Below are positions 7,029-14,372 of a DNA stretch of 24,488 bases, piece by piece. The stretch spans positions 1-24,488 of the forward strand of contig JBGTMJ010000016.1 of assembly GCA_041743655.1 (NCBI GenBank). Reading direction: 5' to 3'. This DNA comes from JARIHD01 sp041743655. Its GTDB lineage: Bacteria; Patescibacteriota; Saccharimonadia; Saccharimonadales; UBA4665. The notes below the pieces were generated by a model. That model saw nothing but the letters and a program-made list of their open reading frames with translations. It was not told where the DNA came from and made no database searches. Made by a program: the position numbers and the translations under genes. The stretch's first letter is position 1, and the number at the start of each line of letters is the position of its first letter.

Positions 7029-8354
7029 ATGGGTGTTAAAAATTCTTTTCTAGGGAAGCTGCTTGGCGCTGCCGACAAATTCAGTGACGAACAAGTACTG
7101 CAGACTATCAGTTTGTTAGTTGAACATGGCGTAAAACATGGGGCGACTGATATCCATATTGAGCCCCAGAGCCGTTTTGTACTCGTGCGTTATCGTATCG
7201 ACGCCAGGCTACGTGCCGTACATAAATTGCCAACCAGCGCTCTTCCCAGCATATTGCGACAGGTTAAGTCGCTCGCGCACCTTAATGAATCCGAAGAACA
7301 CGCTCCACAGGAAGGGCAGTACTCAGCGCTGGTCGGTGACCAACAGTTTGAAATTTTGGTCAGTACCCTGCCAGTTATAGGTGGTGAAAAGGTAGTGCTG
7401 CATATTGCCCACCATCTTACCAGGCCACCATCTCTGAACATGATTGGTTTTTGGGGTCCAGGTCTCCAGGCACTCAGTAGTGCCCTGGCCCGGACACACG
7501 GTTTGCTGATCGTCTCAAGTCCCAGACGAAACGGTCAGACTACTACGCTGCACAGCATGTTGCAGATGCTGAACACACCCATAGTCAGTATCGCAACCGT
7601 AGAAAGTGCTATCGAATACCGCGTGTCTGGCGCCAGCCAAACACGTGTACGACCGCAGCGGGGCATTACGTTTCACGAAGGGCTACAGGCGGCCCTTAAC
7701 CAAGACCCCAATATAATTCTGGTTAGCAGCGTGCCTGACCGCCAGACAGCAAACCAAGTGGTACAAGCCGCTGCGAGCGGACATGTCGTGCTTGCAGGCC
7801 TACATGCAGATAGCGCTGCTGGGGCGTTAAGCCATATGTATGCATTAAGTGGTGAGCCTTTCTTGCTTGCCACTGCAGTGCAAACCGTAGTGGGCCAACG
7901 GCTCGTGCGACGGCTTTGTATACATTGCCGGGAGCGTTACATACCCAGCCAAGAACAGTTAAGCGAAATAGAAAAAACATTTGGTATTAGCAACCCTGCG
8001 TCACACCGTCACATACATGAACTTGAGCAGCGAGCAGCGAGCGAAGGCATTGATAATAACAACCATGTCAATACTACACCTTCCCATATTACCAGCTTGT
8101 GGCGCGCCAGTGATGATGGGTGTGAAAACTGCGACCATACAGGCTACCAAGGTGCCCTGGCTATTGTTGAAGTGCTGCAAATCAGTGACAGCCTCCAAAA
8201 AACTCTATTGGGGCATGCTTCAGCCGCTGTGTTACATAAGCAGGCGCTCAAGGAAGGCTTCGTGCCAATGGGGTTGGATGGCCTGGTGAAAGCCTTGCGG
8301 GGGCAGACTACCATACCTGAAATCTTGCGTACCATGACATCCCTTGCAACTTAA
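7029..8354 (+). CDS. PilB/GspE-family protein with degenerate ATPase motifs
   Basis: PilB/GspE proteins are hexameric ATPases that drive type IV pilus assembly. The 441 residues match the family along the whole length but lack the N-terminal N1 domain of full PilB. The N2 segment with HGATDIHIEPQ is at about residues 37-47. The P-loop region reads SPRRNGQTTT, with Gln170 where the essential Lys belongs. The Asp box reads TVESAIEY instead of TVEDPVEY. Walker B reads DPNIILVSSVPD, lacking the catalytic Glu (Ser234). The helical C-terminal part, GHVVLAGLHAD, and the zinc-binding CxxC pairs (CIHC and CENC) are kept. It is therefore probably a non-hydrolysing paralogue that acts as a structural or regulatory partner. 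A prepilin gene follows 70 bases downstream. Confidence 0.85.
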   Translation: MGVKNSFLGKLLGAADKFSDEQVLQTISLLVEHGVKHGATDIHIEPQSRFVLVRYRIDARLRAVHKLPTSALPSILRQVKSLAHLNESEEHAPQEGQYSALVGDQQFEILVSTLPVIGGEKVVLHIAHHLTRPPSLNMIGFWGPGLQALSSALARTHGLLIVSSPRRNGQTTTLHSMLQMLNTPIVSIATVESAIEYRVSGASQTRVRPQRGITFHEGLQAALNQDPNIILVSSVPDRQTANQVVQAAASGHVVLAGLHADSAAGALSHMYALSGEPFLLATAVQTVVGQRLVRRLCIHCRERYIPSQEQLSEIEKTFGISNPASHRHIHELEQRAASEGIDNNNHVNTTPSHITSLWRASDDGCENCDHTGYQGALAIVEVLQISDSLQKTLLGHASAAVLHKQALKEGFVPMGLDGLVKALRGQTTIPEILRTMTSLAT

Positions 8355-8370
8355 GGTACATGTAAAACTT

Positions 8371-8378
8371 GCTATAAT
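8371..8378 (+). promoter_or_regulatory. Extended -10 promoter before the prepilin
   Basis: TATAAT at 8373-8378 is preceded by TGC, an extended -10. It lies about 46 bases before the prepilin ATG, giving a leader of about 40 bases that carries a Shine-Dalgarno site (AGGAAG) near 8409-8414. Confidence 0.5.
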
Positions 8379-8424
8379 CACCTGTATATACAGAGTAAGA
8401 CAGCTTAAAGGAAGTGCAGGAAAT

Positions 8425-8901
8425 ATGAGTATAAAACGCGAACAGGGCTTCACGCTCATCGAGCTGCTCATCGTTGGAGTCATCGTATGCATATTAGCCA
8501 CACTTGTTGCCATGACCTACAGTGGCGTACAAGCAAAGAACCGCAACGCTAACCGGCAAACAAGTATTGACACTATACAAAGTAAATTAGAAGCATATTA
8601 CGCCCAGGCTAGTAAATACCCTAGTCTGGCAGAGTTAAATGATCCTCAGTGGCGCCAGAATAATCTGAACAAGCTGGCTGCACATGATACCCGCGATCCA
8701 AGCTGGAACGAACGTATTACAGGTTGCACAGCTGGTGACGAGGCGATATTTTCATCTAGCCCAGTAGAAAAGTGCTATTCTTACCAATCGACAGCTACCG
8801 ACGGTTCAGTCTGCGACTCTCTACAAGTAGTCTGTACTCAATATACGCTTACTACTATCCTTGAGGGCGGAGAGAAATACGTCAAAAGCAGCTTGAACTA
8901 A
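8425..8901 (+). CDS. Type IV prepilin / pseudopilin
   Basis: The 158-residue product begins MSIKREQG and then FTLIELLIVGV, the class III signal cut by prepilin peptidase after Gly8, with Glu at +5 of the mature protein. A hydrophobic helix to about residue 35 continues into an amphipathic helix (KLEAYYAQASKYPSLAEL). The globular part has four cysteines (near 93, 109, 121 and 127) that could form two disulfides. Start chosen at 8425 because an upstream in-frame ATG at 8344 would place 27 unusual residues before the leader. It follows the PilB-like gene and is likely a pilus subunit or minor pilin for DNA uptake or host contact. Confidence 0.92.
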   Translation: MSIKREQGFTLIELLIVGVIVCILATLVAMTYSGVQAKNRNANRQTSIDTIQSKLEAYYAQASKYPSLAELNDPQWRQNNLNKLAAHDTRDPSWNERITGCTAGDEAIFSSSPVEKCYSYQSTATDGSVCDSLQVVCTQYTLTTILEGGEKYVKSSLN

Positions 8902-8938
8902 AAATAGGGCGAGCCTTAATTTTAATAATACTGTAAGA

Positions 8939-9706
8939 TCAATCTTCGTGTACTGGGTCTACTGGACGGCCATTCTTAAATGCTTCTACAGCGTTGTTGA
9001 GCACAGCGATATGGCGTTTGGGGTTGGAGACATAGATAAACCTATAGGTCGTTTCATCACCCTCGGTAGAAAGTCTAATGGTGCCGTAGTTGAATATATG
9101 GGAAAGAATACCATCTTGCCGGTAGCTGGCATCCTCTATATTGGCAAGGCTTACCGTCTGTTCGTGCCGCGAGAAAGGGGTATTTTGAATTTCCTGGATA
9201 ACACTTTCATTTGTTAAATAGAACTTGTTATTGTCGTATATGTAAGAGACCACCACTCCGCCCAGCACGATAAGGATGAAAAATATCCCCATTATCGTTG
9301 CAACCCCCGCAGCTGAGCCCTCACCACCAAGCGTTTCGAGCAATCCTGAAGCGCCAGCACCAGTAAAGAGTTGGCCAAACACCAGGCCAAAGGCAATAAT
9401 AAGCGCAAACACTACTGCCCATATCTGCACTAAGCCTATCGGGTGCCGTTTGATAGCATTAATAATGTACTCACCCTTGCTAAGGTTGAGCTGTGGATAC
9501 CTCTTGCGCGACTCTTCATACCTTTGCATGATTTCCGGTGGAATTGGCTGTTCTGCCGGGTTTCTGGAGCGGGAAACGTGTACAACCGACGGCGGTGCTT
9601 GGTTAGGTGGATGAGCATACAATGGCCGGCCATCTTTGTCATATGCTACCGGCTCGGCATAAGAATCTATTGACGATGTTTGGTTGGTTTGTGGATCGGT
9701 GGCCAT
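8939..9706 (-). CDS. Membrane protein with a bacterial PH domain
   Basis: The 255-residue product has a polar, proline-rich N-terminal region (about 1-85). Two transmembrane helices follow at about 99-120 (LVQIWAVVFALIIAFGLVFG) and 137-158 (VATIMGIFFILIVLGGVVVS). The C-terminal domain has the pattern of bacterial PH-like YdbS/YdbT domains: YLTNESVIQEIQ, then TVSLANIEDASY and the FNYGTIRLSTEG strand. The precise role is unknown. ATG 9706 is chosen because a -10 box with GGGG lies directly upstream. The -10 box overlaps the stop codon of ruvB. It ends 37 bases from the convergent prepilin gene. Confidence 0.83.
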   Translation of the reverse strand: MATDPQTNQTSSIDSYAEPVAYDKDGRPLYAHPPNQAPPSVVHVSRSRNPAEQPIPPEIMQRYEESRKRYPQLNLSKGEYIINAIKRHPIGLVQIWAVVFALIIAFGLVFGQLFTGAGASGLLETLGGEGSAAGVATIMGIFFILIVLGGVVVSYIYDNNKFYLTNESVIQEIQNTPFSRHEQTVSLANIEDASYRQDGILSHIFNYGTIRLSTEGDETTYRFIYVSNPKRHIAVLNNAVEAFKNGRPVDPVHED

Positions 9707-9715
9707 AATGACCCC

Positions 9716-9724
9716 ATTATAACA
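9716..9724 (-). promoter_or_regulatory. Extended -10 promoter of the PH-domain gene overlapping the ruvB stop
   Basis: TGTTATAAT on the minus strand is an extended -10 element. TATAAT (9716-9721) ends nine bases before ATG 9706, followed by GGGG. The ruvB TAA stop lies inside this box. Confidence 0.5.
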
Positions 9725-10748
9725 GGCTTGGCTGGTCAGTCTGCTTTGGTACCGCACGACCCAGGTGCTTGTAGGTCTTCAACGTTACTTTACGGCCTCG
9801 CGGAGTGCGTTCAAGCAAGCCAATCTGCATGAGGTACGGCTCATAAAAATCTTCAATAGTGCTTCGCTCTTCCGAGGTCAAGGCAGCTATTGTCTCTACG
9901 CCTACCGGCCCGCCATTATAGTTATCAATAATAGTCTGAAGCAACATCCGGTCTGCCGGGTCGAGCCCAAGCTCATCAACTTCGAGCAGCTTTAGAGCCA
10001 TGTGGCTAATCGGAACGTCAATAATGCCATCGCCGTTAACATCAGCGTAATCACGCACTCTTCTCAGCAAGCGGTTAGCGATACGCGGCGTCAGCCTTGA
10101 ACGGAGCGCTAGTTCGTTGGCGGCGTTACCGTCGATCTTGACAGCTAAAATGGAAGCTGCCCGCTGGATAATCTGCTGAATTTCTTCTGGCTTATAAAAC
10201 TCCAGGCGATGGACCATTCCAAAGCGGTCCCGGAGCGGTGCGGCCAGTGCACCGGTGCGGGTAGTAGCGCCAACGAGTGTAAACTTGGGCAAGTCGAGCC
10301 GTAAGCTGCGGGCACTCGGTCCTTTGCCCAGCATAATGTCCAGTTTAAAGTCTTCCATGGCTGAATAGAGAACTTCTTCTACCGTTCTGTTAAGCCGGTG
10401 GATTTCATCGATAAACAAAACGTCACCGTCCTGCAGATTGGTCAGTAAACTGGCAAGGTCACCAGCGCGTTCTATGGCAGGACCGGAAGTAATCCGAATC
10501 TGAGCACCCATCTCATTGGCGATAACGCTGGCCATGGTCGTCTTGCCTAAGCCCGGTGGGCCGTTCAGTAAAACATGATCAAGTGGTTCCCCGCGTTTTT
10601 TAGCAGCGTCAATAGCCAGCTTAAGGTTCTGCTTAAGGCGTTCTTGGCCTATGTAATTGGCAAAATCCTTAGGACGGAGTGTATTCTCCAGCTCCTCGTC
10701 TTGCTTATCGTCACCGCTACCAGTATTTACAATACGTTCTACAGCCAT
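9717..10748 (-). CDS. ruvB: RuvB, Holliday junction branch-migration ATPase
   Basis: RuvB is the AAA+ motor that drives branch migration of Holliday junctions with RuvA. The 343 residues are normal length. Walker A GPPGLGKTT is at 63-71. Walker B with DEIHRL is at 114-119. The GATTRTG sensor segment is at about 160-166 and LRDRFG at 172-177. The C-terminal winged-helix domain ends with LLERTPRGRKVT. The gene is 27 bases after ruvA. A TATAAT box ends ten bases before its start, so it probably also has its own promoter. Confidence 0.98.
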   Translation of the reverse strand: MAVERIVNTGSGDDKQDEELENTLRPKDFANYIGQERLKQNLKLAIDAAKKRGEPLDHVLLNGPPGLGKTTMASVIANEMGAQIRITSGPAIERAGDLASLLTNLQDGDVLFIDEIHRLNRTVEEVLYSAMEDFKLDIMLGKGPSARSLRLDLPKFTLVGATTRTGALAAPLRDRFGMVHRLEFYKPEEIQQIIQRAASILAVKIDGNAANELALRSRLTPRIANRLLRRVRDYADVNGDGIIDVPISHMALKLLEVDELGLDPADRMLLQTIIDNYNGGPVGVETIAALTSEERSTIEDFYEPYLMQIGLLERTPRGRKVTLKTYKHLGRAVPKQTDQPSLL

Positions 10749-10758
10749 TGTCTAATCC

Positions 10759-10764
10759 ATTATA
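10759..10764 (-). promoter_or_regulatory. -10 box of ruvB
   Basis: TATAAT on the minus strand ends ten bases before ATG 10748, between ruvA and ruvB. No good -35 box is seen. Confidence 0.4.
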
Positions 10765-10775
10765 CATTGCAGCTA

Positions 10776-11357
10776 CTACACATGTTTGAGCGCTTGCTTG
10801 AGGCGTTCTTCGGTTGATAAATCTGAGGGGATACGGGCTAAGGCAGCAGCCGCATCCTGTGGCGAATAACCCAGGGCTACCAACGCTTCGACAGCCTCGT
10901 CTCTGTTCAGCATAGTATCCGATTGCAACAAACCGGTAGTTGCCAGATCGACACCTTCCAAACCAACTTTATCCTTCAACTCCACAACAATTCTTTCGGC
11001 TACACGTTTGCCTACTCCAGTCGCCTGCTGGATGAATGTAATGTCACCGCCAGCTATAGCTATTCTTACCTGGTCAGCCGAGCCTATGCTCAGCACATTC
11101 AAGGCCATCTTGGGGCCTACGCCATTGACATCGAGTAGTTGCTCAAAGAGTTGTTTGGTATCCAGGCGTATAAATCCGAAAAGATCATGGCTATTCTCCC
11201 TGATATGTTCATACACATACACTTTGGCAGTATTTCCCGTGCTGAGCGAACCATAATCTTCGGCAGCAACCAGAATGCCATAACCCACACCTTGCACGTC
11301 AATCACCACTACGCCTGCAATCTTTTCGGCAATTTTACCAGTCAATGTTGCTATCAT
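10776..11357 (-). CDS. ruvA: RuvA, Holliday junction-binding protein
   Basis: RuvA binds the four-way junction and loads RuvB. The 193 residues begin MIATLTGKIAEK, the first strand of the OB fold. Then come the helix-hairpin-helix motifs (LLDVNGVGPKMALNVLS and FIQQATGVGKRVAERIVVEL, about residues 70-125) and the C-terminal domain III with EAVEALVALGYSPQDA. ATG 11357 is preferred over a longer frame to 11435 because the family N-terminus starts exactly here and an extended -10 (TGCGATAAT) lies just upstream. It is 52 bases from ruvC. Confidence 0.97.
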   Translation of the reverse strand: MIATLTGKIAEKIAGVVVIDVQGVGYGILVAAEDYGSLSTGNTAKVYVYEHIRENSHDLFGFIRLDTKQLFEQLLDVNGVGPKMALNVLSIGSADQVRIAIAGGDITFIQQATGVGKRVAERIVVELKDKVGLEGVDLATTGLLQSDTMLNRDEAVEALVALGYSPQDAAAALARIPSDLSTEERLKQALKHV

Positions 11358-11366
11358 AATTACCCC

Positions 11367-11375
11367 ATTATCGCA
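11367..11375 (-). promoter_or_regulatory. Extended -10 promoter of ruvA
   Basis: TGCGATAAT on the minus strand ends nine bases before ATG 11357. The bases after it (GGGGTAATT) resemble those before the PH-domain gene (GGGGTCATT). Confidence 0.45.
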
Positions 11376-11409
11376 TAGGTTAGGGCATTCATGGTCACAA
11401 GCATGCACT

Positions 11410-11886
11410 TTATCCCAGCCGGGCAACGCTGGCATGGGTCAGCGCAGCTGCTAAGGCATCAGCGCAGTCATCAGGCTTTGGTAATTCCTGTAATTTCAAA
11501 AGTATTCGCACCATCTCCTGTACCTGCTTCTTGTCTGCTTTGCCATAGCCAGTTATTGCCTGTTTGATCTGCAAAGGCGTGTACTCGAATATGACTAGCC
11601 CAGTCTGCCTGGCGCACAAGAGCACTACGCCCCGGGCCTGTGCAACCGTCATGGCAGTCGTAACGTTCTGCGCAAAGAACAATTTCTCAACTGACATAAC
11701 CTCGGGTTTATTACTGACGATAATATCTGTCAGTTCTTCATAGATCGTTTCAAGCCGGATGGCATCGTCTTCTTTGACCGGGGTTCGGATAACTCCGCCA
11801 TCAACTAGCAGCGCTTCCCGCCCATTTACGTCTATCACTCCAAAACCTAAAATACCCGTGCCTGGATCTATCCCGAGGATCCTCAT
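11410..11886 (-). CDS. ruvC: RuvC, Holliday junction resolvase
   Basis: RuvC cuts Holliday junctions symmetrically as a dimer. The 158 residues contain the four acidic active-site positions of the family: Asp7 in GIDPGTG, Glu67 in VEKLFFAQN, and the C-terminal DDCADALA cluster (Asp140 and Asp143). The helix with Q112-like TGYGKADKKQVQ at about 112-123 is also typical. ATG 11886 is chosen over 11910 because the family begins MRILGIDPG. The -10 box TATACT ends seven bases upstream. It lies 34 bases after yebC. Confidence 0.97.
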   Translation of the reverse strand: MRILGIDPGTGILGFGVIDVNGREALLVDGGVIRTPVKEDDAIRLETIYEELTDIIVSNKPEVMSVEKLFFAQNVTTAMTVAQARGVVLLCARQTGLVIFEYTPLQIKQAITGYGKADKKQVQEMVRILLKLQELPKPDDCADALAAALTHASVARLG

Positions 11887-11893
11887 ACCTTTA

Positions 11894-11899
11894 AGTATA
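11894..11899 (-). promoter_or_regulatory. -10 box of ruvC
   Basis: TATACT on the minus strand ends seven bases before ATG 11886, in the 34-base yebC-ruvC gap. The -35 match is weak. Confidence 0.45.
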
Positions 11900-11920
11900 A
11901 GCCCTGACACCTTAGACGGT

Positions 11921-12640
11921 TCATAGATCTTCAGTCATATCAAAGTTGACGTGAGTTGCAGTTACATCGTCAATGTCATCAAGGGCATCCATGAGACGTA
12001 TGATCTTACCTGTAGTATCTTTGTCAGTAATTTCGATAGTGTTATTCGGTACGTAGGTTAACTCAGCTTGCACGACTGTTATATCTGCGGCTTTTAAGGC
12101 ATCACGCACGTGGGTGAGCTCCTTAGGGTCAGTGTAAATGATTGATTCGTCGCCTTCTTGCTGTATGTCTTCTGCACCTGCATCCAAGGCCTGCAACATA
12201 AGGTCGTCACCTATGCCCTGTACACGGATCATACCCTTACGGTTAAACTGGAAAGCAACCGCACCTTTCTCGGCCATATTACCCCCATGCTTCGTGAATG
12301 CCAAACGTACCTCCGGATATGTTCGGTTGAGGTTATCGCTAGCAACTTCAACAAGGACAGCCACGCCTCCTGGGCCGTAACCTTCGTACAGTACTTCCTG
12401 CAAGACTGCAGCATTTTTGTCAGCAACACGCTGTATAGCCCGCTCAATGTTATTCAGTGGCATATTGGCAGCTTTAGCTTTTTCGATAACCATACCTAAA
12501 GTTGAGTTCGTGGCAGGGTCAGTGCCTGCGCGAGCGGCAATGGCAATCTGGTTACCAAGTTTAGTAAACACAGCTCCGCGTTTTGCGTCCGTAACTGCTT
12601 TCTGTCGTTTTATTGTCGACCATTTTGAATGTCCAGACAT
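11921..12640 (-). CDS. yebC: YebC/PmpR family protein
   Basis: YebC/TACO1-family proteins act in translation of difficult (polyproline) stretches or as regulators. The 239 residues start MSGHSKWSTIKRQKAVTDAK, the invariant family opening. Next come FTKLGNQIAIAARAG, the NMPLNNIERAIQRV helix and the YEGYGPGG motif at about residues 84-91. Length is normal. ATG 12640 is chosen on this opening; upstream codons to 12691 are not family-like. An extended -10 (TGGTATAAT) lies about 36 bases upstream, leaving a leader of about 29 bases. yebC before ruvC is a common gene order. Confidence 0.97.
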   Translation of the reverse strand: MSGHSKWSTIKRQKAVTDAKRGAVFTKLGNQIAIAARAGTDPATNSTLGMVIEKAKAANMPLNNIERAIQRVADKNAAVLQEVLYEGYGPGGVAVLVEVASDNLNRTYPEVRLAFTKHGGNMAEKGAVAFQFNRKGMIRVQGIGDDLMLQALDAGAEDIQQEGDESIIYTDPKELTHVRDALKAADITVVQAELTYVPNNTIEITDKDTTGKIIRLMDALDDIDDVTATHVNFDMTEDL

Positions 12641-12676
12641 AGTACCTGCTCTGAAATTAGCCAGTTTACAGATATG

Positions 12677-12685
12677 ATTATACCA
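12677..12685 (-). promoter_or_regulatory. Extended -10 promoter of yebC
   Basis: TGGTATAAT on the minus strand, in the comEC-yebC gap, is an extended -10 element. A leader of about 29 bases with an AGCAGG-like ribosome site would follow. Confidence 0.45.
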
Positions 12686-12763
12686 TTGCAAACTAAACGT
12701 TGCCAGTAGCTAGCCTGCAGTTGCTGGAGCTTGCAATGAAGTACTAGGTCTAGCAGTAAGGTT

Positions 12764-14233
12764 CTACTTTGCGCCTCCCTTGTGGCACTGTTTTGGCACA
12801 AACAATAACCGACGAACCCTGCGTGATAGAACAAGTACTATTGAGCCTAAAAGCAGGTACGCTAGCATCATCACCTGCCAGGAGAAACTGATGTCTTCGG
12901 TATAGGCATAGGGCACACGACTGAGTAAGCCAGCAACATCTAATATGTACGTAAGCAATATTTTTGCCGGCCACGCTACCCACCCGGTAATAGCCGCAAA
13001 GGCCAGGCCGCCGAGCCCGGCAACTGTACTTAGTAACATCGCAAATGGTATAAAAGGTATTACCAGCATATTAGCCGGCAGACTCATTAATGACGTTTCG
13101 CCAAAAATATAAAGAGCGTAGGGCAATACCATAATACTGGCACAGGCACTTTCTATCAGAATGCTTACGAGTAGTGAAACCTCTCTAGCACCGAATAAAC
13201 GCTTCGTAACGAGTGGTGCCATAACCAGCACACCGAAGAATGCCAGAAACGATAAGTACCAACTCACATTTCCCCATAGATAGAGAGGATTGGCAAGTAC
13301 AGTAATGGCCGCGCCGACGAGCAGCAAAACTAATGCTTTTATATCACGACCGTAATACCATGCCGTCAAGCCTAAAAGACTGATCACACTGGCACGTACT
13401 ATCGGCGGGCTGAAACCGGTAATAAGCAAGAACAAGGCGATAAGCCCAAGGCAAACCGTCATAGTCTGGAACTTTGATCGCTTAGCAAACACCCTGCGGC
13501 TAGCCAAAACTATAATGGTCAGGTTATAACCCGAAACAGCGATAATGTGCGTCAAACCTACGTGGCGCAACTGAGTACTGATATCGTCCGGCAGGGTTGA
13601 GCGTTGGCCTATAAGCAACCCTAGCGCGAATGATGCCAAGGGTTCAGGCAGTGCCGACTGCATGCCCGCAGCAAACCTGCGGCGGAATGCATCAATCCAG
13701 GATGTACCACGGGTCAGCACATCAAGCTCAGCAAAACTGATCGACCCGATATTGTTACCTAAAGTCGGAAAAAGCTTACCAGTTACTCTGACCGTATCGC
13801 CGCGATATACTGCCGGTTCTCCGAAACCGCGGACAGTCAAATTACCAACCAGGGGAGCTTGTGCAGGGGAGATAACTTCAACATTGTTCATCGTAAACTC
13901 CAGTTGATAGCGGGCACCATACACTGCATCCTCGGTGGCATGGCCAATGACTGTTACTTTCTGATGATAAAAGACCTCATTAGTGGCAAGTTTGCGCATG
14001 TACATACCGCCGCGCCACCAACCTATGCCGAAGAAGAATACGCAAAGCAGTACTAATGCTACGATGCCGTGCCGTTTGAGGCTAACAATCAGCAGCGGTA
14101 TAAGTACCCAAAACAGAAAGATATCCACAGCCTGAAATCTACGGGCAACAAATACTCCTGTAAATAGTGATAAGCACACCCCTGTTACAAGCACCGGTCG
14201 TCCCAATCGTTCGTGGAAGAGTCGAAAAAACAC
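12764..14233 (-). CDS. comEC: ComEC/Rec2 DNA-uptake channel, competence domain only
   Basis: ComEC forms the inner-membrane channel through which single-stranded DNA enters during natural transformation. The product is about 489 residues with three N-terminal membrane segments. A soluble OB-like region follows (GHATEDAVYGARYQLEF, then LTVRGFGEP). The competence domain has the hallmark GLTHIIAVSGYNL and eight or more helices. It ends shortly after the last helix, so the C-terminal metallo-beta-lactamase-like domain of full ComEC (usually 700 residues or more) is absent. A GTG at 14233 is suggested as start because an extended -10 (TGCTACAAT) ends six bases upstream. An ATG at 14284 is the alternative and would add 17 residues. 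With the pilus genes it points to DNA uptake. Confidence 0.92.
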   Translation of the reverse strand: MFFRLFHERLGRPVLVTGVCLSLFTGVFVARRFQAVDIFLFWVLIPLLIVSLKRHGIVALVLLCVFFFGIGWWRGGMYMRKLATNEVFYHQKVTVIGHATEDAVYGARYQLEFTMNNVEVISPAQAPLVGNLTVRGFGEPAVYRGDTVRVTGKLFPTLGNNIGSISFAELDVLTRGTSWIDAFRRRFAAGMQSALPEPLASFALGLLIGQRSTLPDDISTQLRHVGLTHIIAVSGYNLTIIVLASRRVFAKRSKFQTMTVCLGLIALFLLITGFSPPIVRASVISLLGLTAWYYGRDIKALVLLLVGAAITVLANPLYLWGNVSWYLSFLAFFGVLVMAPLVTKRLFGAREVSLLVSILIESACASIMVLPYALYIFGETSLMSLPANMLVIPFIPFAMLLSTVAGLGGLAFAAITGWVAWPAKILLTYILDVAGLLSRVPYAYTEDISFSWQVMMLAYLLLGSIVLVLSRRVRRLLFVPKQCHKGGAK

Positions 14234-14239
14234 GCGCGC

Positions 14240-14248
14240 ATTGTAGCA
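14240..14248 (-). promoter_or_regulatory. Extended -10 promoter of comEC
   Basis: TGCTACAAT on the minus strand ends six bases before GTG 14233. If used, the mRNA would be leaderless and the start would be the GTG, not ATG 14284. Confidence 0.45.
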
Positions 14249-14271
14249 GAAGTTGCGGGAAACTCCTGTAA

Positions 14272-14292
14272 AACCCCTGTTCAACTGGGGTT
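14272..14292. repeat. Inverted repeat in the comEC / fibre-gene gap
   Basis: AACCCC and GGGGTT form 6-base arms around nine bases. No U-run follows on either strand. It sits between the divergent comEC and fibre-gene promoters, so it could be an operator. Confidence 0.35.
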
Positions 14293-14310
14293 ATTTGTTC
14301 TAAAATACTA

Positions 14311-14326
14311 CCTAGCAGTAACTAGG
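14311..14326. repeat. Second inverted repeat in the comEC / fibre-gene gap
   Basis: CCTAG and CTAGG flank six bases. It lies just downstream of a possible -10 box (TAAAAT, 14301-14306) for the fibre gene, where an operator or leader hairpin could act. Confidence 0.3.
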
Positions 14327-14372
14327 GGACGTCTACACGGTGGGTTAGATGATTTTACGAGGGAACGTATAG

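Noticed and set aside
6815..7078. 87-codon minus-strand frame overlapping the PilB-like start
   Set aside because: Overlaps a conserved coding start and both divergent promoters, reads like untranslated AT-rich sequence, and has no ribosome site.
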